Below are positions 34,302-41,858 of a DNA stretch of 63,107 bases, piece after piece; the stretch's first letter is position 1, and each line of letters begins with the position of its first letter. A program made the position numbers and the translations under genes. The notes under the pieces are model-generated. The model ran no database searches and was not told where the DNA came from. It saw only the letters and a list, made by a program, of their open reading frames with translations. This DNA comes from Hyphomicrobiales bacterium (lineage in GTDB: Bacteria; Pseudomonadota; Alphaproteobacteria; Rhizobiales; Xanthobacteraceae), in the NCBI GenBank assembly GCA_009377755.1, contig WHTM01000029.1, forward strand, positions 1 through 63,107. Reading direction: 5' to 3'.

Positions 34302-35342
34302 TCATTTGGCATATTTCGCGACCAACGCCTCGGCATCGGCGATCACCTTGGCGCCGTCACCCCCCATCTTGTTCACCTCCTCCTTGAACCGCTCGGCAAC
34401 CGGCGCAACCGTCTTCTTGAACCTTGCCGTTTCCGCGGCGTTGAGCGCGACGAACTTGTTCTTGGACTTGGTGTGCATCACCTTCAGGCCGTCCGCGTCG
34501 ATCATGTCCCAGACCTTGATCGCGAAGGGAGCGAGGTTGCGGCCGGAATTGGCGTCGATCACCTTCTTCAGGTCGGGCGGTAGGCTGTTGTATTTGGCCT
34601 TGTTCATCAGGAATGCGAAGACGGTCGTGGCCATCCGCGGCTGCGAGCCCGAAAGGGTCGTGAAGTAGTCGGTTAACTCCTGCATCTTGACCGCCGGCGC
34701 GATTTCGTAGGTCAGGATCGCGCCGTCAACGGTTCCCTTGGTCAGCATGGGCGCAAGCTCGGGCAGCGGCAGTTGCAGCCCCGACCCCCCTAAGGCTTCG
34801 ATAACCCAGGTGCCCGTGCGGGACGGAGATCGGATTTTCATGCCCTTGAAGTCCTCGATCCTGTGGATTGCGCCCTTCGTCATGAACAAGGAGCCCGCGT
34901 GCACGTGCAGGAGCAGAGGATGGTACGGCTCAAGCTCCTTCTTCAGGTGAATGTCGGCGAAGTCCTGCAGCGCCATCACGCTTGAGCGCGTGTCGCGGTG
35001 GATGAACGGCAGCTCGAAGACTTCATCCTTGACCATCACGCCGGGCGTGAAGCCGGGCAGCGTCCAGACGATGTCGACCACGCCGTCGCGCACCTGCTGG
35101 AGCAACTGCGGGGCTTTGCCGCCGAGCTGCATCGCGGGATAAAGCTGGACGTTGATGCGTCCTTTGGAGTCCTTGCCGATCTTGTCGGCCCATGGAACGA
35201 GGAAATGCTTGTAGGGATTGGCCACCGGCGGCATGAACGTGTGCACACGCAACGTGACGTCTTGCGATCGCGCAACGTCCGGGACCAGCGCCGATGCCGA
35301 GATGCTGGCCGCTGCAAGCGCGGCAAAAACGACCTTTTTCAT
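34302..35342 (-). CDS. TRAP solute-binding protein DctP, copy 1
   Basis: The 346-residue periplasmic receptor has a signal peptide (MKKVVFAALAAASISASALV, cleavage near residue 26). The DctP-type core follows, with VTLRVHTFMPP and DGVVDIVWTLPGFTPG. The ATG at 35342 has a strong GGGAGGGTGAC ribosome site; the longer frame upstream was rejected. It is close in sequence and identical in length to copy 2 (35452-36492), a tandem duplication. Confidence 0.92.
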   Translation of the reverse strand: MKKVVFAALAAASISASALVPDVARSQDVTLRVHTFMPPVANPYKHFLVPWADKIGKDSKGRINVQLYPAMQLGGKAPQLLQQVRDGVVDIVWTLPGFTPGVMVKDEVFELPFIHRDTRSSVMALQDFADIHLKKELEPYHPLLLHVHAGSLFMTKGAIHRIEDFKGMKIRSPSRTGTWVIEALGGSGLQLPLPELAPMLTKGTVDGAILTYEIAPAVKMQELTDYFTTLSGSQPRMATTVFAFLMNKAKYNSLPPDLKKVIDANSGRNLAPFAIKVWDMIDADGLKVMHTKSKNKFVALNAAETARFKKTVAPVAERFKEEVNKMGGDGAKVIADAEALVAKYAK

Positions 35343-35451
35343 GTCACCCTCCCGCTGACCGCTTTGATTGTATACGATAGCGGACCCGGCCGACTGGATC
35401 GGCCGGGTCCGTCCGCATTTCCAGATAGCGATGCCCGCGAGCGGGCCTCGC

Positions 35452-36492
35452 TCACTTGTCGTACTTCGCCTCCAATGCCTCGACGTCGGCAAGGATCTGC
35501 TTGCCGTCGGCACCGGAATCGTCAAGCAGCTTGATGAAGCGGTCGAACACCGGCTGCACCTTCTTCTTGAACTTGGCGGTCTCCTCGGCGCCGAGGCTGG
35601 AAAATTTGTTCTTCGACTTGCTGTGCATCACCTTCTCGCCATCCAACTCGACCCGATCCCACACCTCGATCGCCATCGGCGCGATGTTGCGGCCGGAATT
35701 GTTGTCGATCACCTTCTTCAGATCGGCAGGCAGGCTGTCGTACTTTGCCTTGTTCATCAGCAGCGTGAAGATTGCGGTGCTCAGGCGTGGCTGCGGCGGC
35801 GCCAGCGTGGTGAAGTAGTTGGTGAGGTCCTGCATCTTGACTGCGGGCGCGATCTCGTAGGGCAGGATCGAGCCGCTCACGGTGCCCTTGTTGAGCATCG
35901 GGACCAGTTCAGGCAGCGCCACCTGCAACGGTGCGGCACCCAAAGCCTCGAGGATCCAGGCATTGGTGCGGGAATACGACCGCAGCTTCATTCCCTGGAA
36001 GTCCTCGACCTTGTTGATCGGGTCCTTGGTCATGAACAGCGAGCCGGCATGCGCGTGCACGAGAAGAACGTGATACGGCTCGAAGTCCTTCTTCATGTGC
36101 TTCTCGACATAGTCCTGCAGCGCCAGCACGGTCGCCTTGGTGTTGCGATGTAGGAACGGCAGCTCGAAGATTTCCAGCTTGGGCATCACGCCGGGCGTGA
36201 AGCCGGGCAGGGTCCATACGATATCGACCACGCCGTCGCGTACCTGCTGCAGCAGCTGCTCGGGCTTTCCGCCGAGCTGCATCACCGGATAGATCTGCAC
36301 CTTGATGCGCCCGTTCGATTCCTTGTTGACCTTCTCGGCCCACGGCACCATGAAGTGCTTCACCGGGTTGGCGACCGGCGGCAGGAACGTGTGCAGCCGC
36401 AAGGTGACTTCCTGCGCGGCCACGGACGACGGCGCCAGCGCCAAGCCGGCAAGCCCGGCGGCCGCGAGCGCAGCGACAATGAATCGCTTCAT
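35452..36492 (-). CDS. TRAP solute-binding protein DctP, copy 2
   Basis: The 346-residue receptor starts MKRFIVAALAAAGLAGLALA (signal peptide, cleavage near residue 26). It shares long blocks with copy 1 (DGVVDIVWTLPGFTPG, EIAPAVKMQ, NKAKY, KSKNKF). A GGAGGGAG site precedes the ATG. It is first in the operon. Differences in the pocket-lining middle region, for example SRTNAWILEALGAAP versus SRTGTWVIEALGGSG in copy 1, may tune each copy to different acids using one permease. Confidence 0.92.
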   Translation of the reverse strand: MKRFIVAALAAAGLAGLALAPSSVAAQEVTLRLHTFLPPVANPVKHFMVPWAEKVNKESNGRIKVQIYPVMQLGGKPEQLLQQVRDGVVDIVWTLPGFTPGVMPKLEIFELPFLHRNTKATVLALQDYVEKHMKKDFEPYHVLLVHAHAGSLFMTKDPINKVEDFQGMKLRSYSRTNAWILEALGAAPLQVALPELVPMLNKGTVSGSILPYEIAPAVKMQDLTNYFTTLAPPQPRLSTAIFTLLMNKAKYDSLPADLKKVIDNNSGRNIAPMAIEVWDRVELDGEKVMHSKSKNKFSSLGAEETAKFKKKVQPVFDRFIKLLDDSGADGKQILADVEALEAKYDK

Positions 36493-36587
36493 TTGATTTC
36501 TCCCTCCTGGTGCATGTATTGCTTTGAGACTTTTGCCGGAATGGGACCATGCCCATCTAATTTATTTTTGCAGTTGGGCTCAAAAAG

Positions 36588-36608
36588 AGCAATAGCGTCA
36601 ATAGCGTA
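36588..36608 (-). promoter_or_regulatory. 9-bp direct repeat upstream of the dctP operon
   Basis: The minus strand reads ACGCTATTG twice in tandem, about 100 bases before the dctP copy 2 ATG in a locally AT-rich stretch. It could be an operator or part of the promoter. No clear -35/-10 pair could be fixed. Confidence 0.35.
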
Positions 36609-36739
36609 ATTGCGTCACATCAGGCCACCCGATTGGAATATAGTTGGAATATCAACGATCGTCGCGCCGGGCGATGGAAGGACCGGCCGGCTTTGACGGC
36701 CGTGCCGCGGCGTCACGTCGCGGGGCGCGGATGTGTCCG

Positions 36740-37228
36740 TCAATTGGGCGCGAGTGCGCCGCGATACAATTCATAGCTGAGCAGCAACTCGAACCCGACC
36801 CAGATGCCAGCGGTGGTCGCCAGTGCGGTGATCGCGCCGTCGCGGACGGTCCGGCCAGCGTACAGCAGCATATAGCTGAACACGTAGACCGGAATCGCGA
36901 CGAGAAAACCGGCGAGGACGATCAGCGCCGTAGCCGCCGCGATCCAGCCGATCGCTATGGCTTCGCGCGCGGCCGCTTGACCGGAGGCGCGCGCGGAATG
37001 ATCCACCGCACCGGACAGGGCGAGTGCGATCGCGCGGCCGATCGCGGTGTTGGTGCGCGAGGTCACATCGAGCAGGCAGAGCACGACTGCAACGCCGCTG
37101 ACCAGCACCGGAAACTCGCGGCCGCGGGCGTTGGGGATGTATTCCGACCACACCAGCATGCCTAGGTAGAAGGCGAACATGGCGATCGCGACGAGCAGGT
37201 CTTGTCGGGTCGGGGACAGTGTCGTCAT
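36740..37228 (-). CDS. tctB: Tripartite tricarboxylate transporter small subunit TctB
   Basis: The 162-residue protein has four membrane segments and belongs to the TctB/DUF1468 family (LLVAIAMFAFYLGMLVWSEY near the start). It partners TctA. Its ATG overlaps the tctA TGA. Confidence 0.85.
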   Translation of the reverse strand: MTTLSPTRQDLLVAIAMFAFYLGMLVWSEYIPNARGREFPVLVSGVAVVLCLLDVTSRTNTAIGRAIALALSGAVDHSARASGQAAAREAIAIGWIAAATALIVLAGFLVAIPVYVFSYMLLYAGRTVRDGAITALATTAGIWVGFELLLSYELYRGALAPN

Positions 37229-38739
37229 GCCTCTCTTCCCTGCACCGGAACGGCCTTGCGCCGCGCCCACGCATGACGCAGCAGCGGGACGCCCATCGCG
37301 ACGAACACCAGCAGCAGCAGGATGAGCGAGATCGGCCGTCTTACGAAAATGCTCCAGTCGTTGTCGGCAATCTGCATGGTCTGATGGAAGGAGCGTTCAG
37401 CGAGGTCGCCTAGCACCAGCGCAATCACCAGGGTGACGCGCGGGAACTGGAATTTGATCATCTGATAGCCGAGGATGCCGGCCACCGCCGCCATCACCAC
37501 GTCCTCGATCTTGCTGTTGAGCGCGTAGGCGCCGACCAGCGAGACCGAGACCACGGCCGGCACCAGGATGTGAACGTTCACCAGCGTGATCAGCGAGAGC
37601 CAGCGGGTGATCGCGAGCCCGACTATGGTCGCGACGATGCAGGAGATGGTCAGCGCCACGATCAGGCTGAACATCACGCCCTCGTGCTCGATCAACAGCA
37701 TCGGGCCGGGATCGAGCCCGTGCAGCACCAAGAGTCCGAGAAATACCGCCATCTCCGCGCTGCCCGGAATGCCGAACGCGAGCGTCGGGATCAGCGCGCC
37801 GCCGTCCTTGGCGTTATTGGCGGCTTCCGGGCCGATCACGCCCTGGATCTCGCCTTGGCCGAAGCGCTCCGGATGCTTCGAGATCTGCATGGTCATGGAG
37901 TAGGAAAGGAACGACGCCACAGTGCCGCCGACTCCCGGCACCGCGCCGATGAAAGTGCCTAGCGCGGAGCAGCGCAGCACCGTCGGCCAGTCGCGCAACA
38001 CGGCCATGACGCCTTCGCCGACCCCGACGATGCGGGTGCCGAACTCCTTGGTGCGCACGACCGTTCCGCCCTCGATCGACAGCTTGATCATCTCGGCAAT
38101 GGCGAACAGCCCGATCAGCGTCGGCACCAGCGGTATGCCGTCCCACAGATAGTCGAAGCCGAGGGTGAAGCGCTCGCCGCCGCTCACGGCGTCATAGCCG
38201 ACGAACGCGAGCATCAGTCCCGCCGCGGCCGAGATTAGCCCGCGCAGAAACATGCCGCCGGTGGAGGCCGCAATCGAAGACAGCCCGACCAGCGCCAGCA
38301 TGAAGAATTCCGCCGGTCCGAAGGCGAGCACGAGGCTCTTGGCGACCGGCACCACGGCCACCAGGATGAGGACGCCGAAAATCCCGCCGACCGAGGAGGC
38401 CATGCCGGCCGCACCGATCGCCATGCCGGCCTTGCCCTGCTGCGCCAGCGGATAGCCGTCGAAGCAGGTGGCCGCGCTCGGCGCCGTGCCCGGGGTGTTG
38501 AGCAGGATCGCGGTGACCGAGCCGCCAAACGATACAGCGCCCATGATGCCGCCGGCCAGCGCCATCGCGTCCTGCGGGTTCATCCCGTAGGTCAGCGGGA
38601 TGAACAGCGCGATCGCGGTGGTGCCGCCGAGCCCCGGGATGGCACCAAAGCTCAGCCCGACCATGACGCCGAGCACCAGCATCACGATGCTCTGCACCGT
38701 AAGAATCAGGGCCAGTCCTTGAATGAGGCCGTCGAACAC
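37225..38739 (-). CDS. tctA: Tripartite tricarboxylate transporter large permease TctA
   Basis: The 504-residue membrane protein has about eleven segments and the TctA motifs GAIPGLGGTTAIALFIPLTY and GTAPSAATCFDGYPLAQQGK. It forms the transport channel for a di- or tricarboxylate. It lies 130 bases after tctC, with a palindromic repeat between them, and is translationally coupled to tctB. Confidence 0.92.
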   Translation of the reverse strand: MFDGLIQGLALILTVQSIVMLVLGVMVGLSFGAIPGLGGTTAIALFIPLTYGMNPQDAMALAGGIMGAVSFGGSVTAILLNTPGTAPSAATCFDGYPLAQQGKAGMAIGAAGMASSVGGIFGVLILVAVVPVAKSLVLAFGPAEFFMLALVGLSSIAASTGGMFLRGLISAAAGLMLAFVGYDAVSGGERFTLGFDYLWDGIPLVPTLIGLFAIAEMIKLSIEGGTVVRTKEFGTRIVGVGEGVMAVLRDWPTVLRCSALGTFIGAVPGVGGTVASFLSYSMTMQISKHPERFGQGEIQGVIGPEAANNAKDGGALIPTLAFGIPGSAEMAVFLGLLVLHGLDPGPMLLIEHEGVMFSLIVALTISCIVATIVGLAITRWLSLITLVNVHILVPAVVSVSLVGAYALNSKIEDVVMAAVAGILGYQMIKFQFPRVTLVIALVLGDLAERSFHQTMQIADNDWSIFVRRPISLILLLLVFVAMGVPLLRHAWARRKAVPVQGREA

Positions 38740-38753
38740 CGCTCCACCATCTT

Positions 38754-38836
38754 GTAGCCCGGATAAGCGAAGCGAAATCCGGGGGCTCCGCGCGATCTGC
38801 TACGCCCCGCATATCGCTTTCGCTCATTGCGAGCTA
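38754..38836. repeat. Dispersed palindromic repeat in the tctC-tctA gap
   Basis: The GTAGCCCGGATAAGCGAAGC-type element contains two stems: CCCGGAT...ATCCGGG and a second unit ending CATTGCGAGCTAC. Such elements sit between genes in many related genomes. It may attenuate or stabilise the tctC-tctA message. Confidence 0.5.
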
Positions 38837-38869
38837 CACCCGCTCCGCAACACCGCTACGCCGGCCAAG

Positions 38870-39832
38870 CTAGTCCTTGAGCTGATCCTTGAAGCGCAGG
38901 TAAAGGGCGAGCTGCTTCTTCACCGCGTCCTCGGCCTGCGCGCCGTCGAGCGGCGAGAACGGCCGCTGCACCTTCTCGGCCGCCGCCTTGAGCGCGGGGT
39001 CGTTCATGGCCTTGGCGAAGGCATCGGACAGGACCTTGCGGATCGGCGAGGGCAGGCCGGGCGGCGCAGCGATCAGCCGGTGGATGAACAGTCCGTCGAG
39101 GTCGGCGAGCCCGAGGCTCTTGGCGCTCGGTACCGCGGGATAGTCGCTCGGATCCTCGGTGGTCAGCAGCGCGCGGATGTCGCCGGATTCGATGTACTTA
39201 CGCGTCGACTCCGATGGCAGGATGCCCGCGGGCGTATCGCCGCGGATCACCGACAAGGTCATTTCCTTCGTGCCCTTGTAGCCGGACACCAACTGCCCCT
39301 TGATGCCGAGCACGCCGAAAAAGACCTTGCTCATGACATTCGCGGTAGAGCCGGAACCGGTCGACGGAACCTTTACGGGATTCGAAGCGGCAAACGTCTT
39401 GAACTCGGCGTAGCTCTTGATCGGCGACTTGCCGGCGACGGTGAGCAGATAGGAATCGATGCTGAGCCGCGCGAGCCAGGTGATCTTCTCGAGATCGTAG
39501 TCGACCTTCTGGCCGACCAGCGGCGGGACCATGGCGCCGGGCACATTGACGATGACGATGGTGTAGCCGTCGGGCTTGGCGCGATAGACCTCGGTGAGGC
39601 CCTTGCGGCCGCCGGCGCCCGGCACGTTCTTGATGATGACGTTGATCTTGTTCGGCAGGTGCTTTTCGAGGAACGGCGCGACCAGCCGGACATAGGTGTC
39701 AAACCCGCCGCCCGGCGAGAACGGGATGACGAAGGTGATGTGCCTTTCCGGGTAGGCCGCCTGTGCCGGCGCGATGAGGCCCACCAGAGCGACCGCGGCG
39801 GCCACGGCGCCGAGTCTCAATCTCGCAATCAT
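38870..39832 (-). CDS. tctC: Tripartite tricarboxylate transporter receptor TctC
   Basis: The 320-residue periplasmic receptor has a signal peptide (MIARLRLGAVAAAVALVGL, cleavage near PAQA) and the Bug motif ITFVIPFSPGGGFDTYVRL. The ATG at 39832 follows a clear GGGAGG; an earlier ATG nine codons upstream lacks one. It is first in the tctC-tctA-tctB operon and divergent from the flavoprotein gene at 40131. Confidence 0.92.
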   Translation of the reverse strand: MIARLRLGAVAAAVALVGLIAPAQAAYPERHITFVIPFSPGGGFDTYVRLVAPFLEKHLPNKINVIIKNVPGAGGRKGLTEVYRAKPDGYTIVIVNVPGAMVPPLVGQKVDYDLEKITWLARLSIDSYLLTVAGKSPIKSYAEFKTFAASNPVKVPSTGSGSTANVMSKVFFGVLGIKGQLVSGYKGTKEMTLSVIRGDTPAGILPSESTRKYIESGDIRALLTTEDPSDYPAVPSAKSLGLADLDGLFIHRLIAAPPGLPSPIRKVLSDAFAKAMNDPALKAAAEKVQRPFSPLDGAQAEDAVKKQLALYLRFKDQLKD

Positions 39833-40130
39833 CCCATCCTCCCTTGCAATGGCGTTCATGATGCAACGCCCCCGATCTTTCCGCCGGGCTCGATGCGCGT
39901 CAGTCTTGCGGACAGTACCCCAGCAGTCCACGTTCGCAAATCCAGGACCGGCGCCGCGGATCGTGCCGGACATCGGGCAAATCAGCGCATGATCCGCAAC
40001 CGGAAATCGGCTGCCCAGGCCCGGTGGCGCTTCGATCCTGAACGGTTATGATGTCCGCGGTGCTCCGTGGGCCGCCTCGCGCGGTTCGCCGGAAGCCGGT
40101 TTCGTTCTCGATGTGACTGCAGGCAACCCT

Positions 40131-41354
40131 ATGGATTCTGGTGTCAATGTCGCTGCAATGGCGCACGAGCGCAGGCCGATCGACTGCCTCGCACAGGCGA
40201 AGGCGCTTGCCCCGGTGATCGCGGCAGCCGTGCCGCGCATCGAGGCGAACCGCGAACTGCCGGAGGACCTCGTCGACGCGCTGCACAAAGCGGGGCTGTA
40301 CCGCATGCTGTTTCCGCGGTCACTCGGCGGACAGGAGCTGGCGCTGCCGCTCTACATTCAGGCGATCGAGGAGATCGCCAAGGCCGACGCCAGCACCGCG
40401 TGGTGTGTGGGGCAATCGTCGGTGTGCTCGACGATCACCGCCAGTCTCGATCACGCGGCGGCGTGGGAGATGTTCGGCAAGGATCAGCGCGCGGTGCTCA
40501 ATTGGGGCCCGCAGGGGCGCACCGCCAAGGCGATCGCCGCCAAAGGCGGCTTCCGCATCACCGGCCGCTGGCCATTCGCGAGCGGCAGCCGCCATGCCAC
40601 CTGGATGGCGGCGCACACCTCGGTCTACGAGGCGGACGGCGAGACGCCGTTGCGCGATGCGGCGGGCAAGCCTGCCGAGCGCACCTTCATCTTCCCGCGC
40701 GCCAGCGCCGAGATCATCGACAACTGGTACGTGATGGGCCTGAAGGGCACGGGCAGCGACACTTACACGGTGACCAATCTGTTCGTGCCGGAAGAGCGCT
40801 CGATGACCGTGTTCGGCCGCAACCCGGCGGAGCGGCGCGAGCATGGACCGCTGTATCTTTTCACCGTGCATCAGATGTTCGGCGCGACCTTCGCCGGCGT
40901 CGCGCTCGGCATCGCGCGCGGCGCGCTCGATGCCTTCGTGGAGCTGGCCAAGACCAAGGTTCCCGCCCCGACAGGCGGATCGAGCGTGCTGCGCGACAAC
41001 CACGTGATCCAGTCGCAGGTCGGCGTCGCGCAGACTCAGCTCGCCTCGGCGCGCGTGTTCTTGCTGAATGCCGTGGAGGAGATCTGGGAGGAGGCGGTCG
41101 AGACCGGTGCCGTCAGCCTGGACAAGCGCGTTGCGCTCCGCATGGCGGAGTCGCATGCGACGCAGATGGCGAAGCTTGTGATGGATATCGCCTATCATTC
41201 GGCGGGCGCCACGGCGATTTTCGAGAGCAACCCATTCGAGCGCCGCTTCCGCGATCTGCACACCGTGCTGCAGCAGGTGCAGGCGCACTACTCGGTGTTT
41301 GAGGTAATCGGCAAGCACTTCCTCGGTCTGCCGTTGACGTCAAGGTTGGTGTGA
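40131..41354 (+). CDS. Acyl-CoA-dehydrogenase-fold flavoprotein (type 2, monooxygenase-like)
   Basis: The 407-residue protein has the acyl-CoA dehydrogenase fold, with N-terminal helices (AGLYRMLFPRSLGGQELALP), a middle beta domain (FRITGRWPFASGSRHATWMA; NWYVMGLKGTGSDTYTV) and a C-terminal helix bundle. The layout resembles two-component flavin monooxygenases such as DszC and HsaA more than true dehydrogenases, as no catalytic Glu is obvious. The ATG at 40131 is used; GTG at 40113 is possible. A partner flavin reductase was not found in the window. Confidence 0.82.
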   Translation: MDSGVNVAAMAHERRPIDCLAQAKALAPVIAAAVPRIEANRELPEDLVDALHKAGLYRMLFPRSLGGQELALPLYIQAIEEIAKADASTAWCVGQSSVCSTITASLDHAAAWEMFGKDQRAVLNWGPQGRTAKAIAAKGGFRITGRWPFASGSRHATWMAAHTSVYEADGETPLRDAAGKPAERTFIFPRASAEIIDNWYVMGLKGTGSDTYTVTNLFVPEERSMTVFGRNPAERREHGPLYLFTVHQMFGATFAGVALGIARGALDAFVELAKTKVPAPTGGSSVLRDNHVIQSQVGVAQTQLASARVFLLNAVEEIWEEAVETGAVSLDKRVALRMAESHATQMAKLVMDIAYHSAGATAIFESNPFERRFRDLHTVLQQVQAHYSVFEVIGKHFLGLPLTSRLV

Positions 41355-41858
41355 GCCTCGAACGATCGGCTGTCATCCCGGCCGGCCCAGCCGTGAGCCG
41401 GGGGAGAGCGGGACCCAAGTATCCCTGCCTAAGTGTCAAATCACCGATGCAGGATACATGGGTCCCGGATCGGCCCCTTCGTGCCGCCCGGGATGACTCG
41501 CCGGAAAGCAGAGGGTCACGCCGGCCGGACGCTACGCCGCGCCGCGCTCGACCACGTAGCGAAACGAGCATGACCATATTACCGCAAACCCCGCGGACAG
41601 TTTGCTGTCACGAGCCTCAACCGGATCGCCGCCTGCGTGGAACTCGCCCGCCCACCGCCCACGGCGAGCCGAGATCATGTGCGTCGCCCGATATTCGTCC
41701 AATTCTCGCTCATGTCGGGGTCTATGAATGCCTCGGGAACTGCGGACGCAGGGTGTGCGTCATTGGCTTGGTCCGCCGGCTTCCCACCCGCCGGGAGGCG
41801 ACAGGAGGCGTCCGCCTCTGCGTTCGTCAGCGAACAAATCTGCTCGGAGAGGCTACAG
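41355..41858. other. Intergenic region with one palindromic repeat
   Basis: This 504-base gap holds the palindromic repeat at 41371-41497. The remainder is open in one frame because of high GC but has no ribosome site or recognisable protein until the ATG at 41859. I see no promoter that can be fixed. Confidence 0.5.
41371..41497. repeat. Palindromic repeat, TGTCATCCCGG family, copy 1
   Basis: The element begins TGTCATCCCGG and ends CCGGGATGAC, with an internal inverted repeat GGGACCCAAGTATCC / GGATACATGGGTCCC. The same architecture recurs at 57008-57132. Confidence 0.7.
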
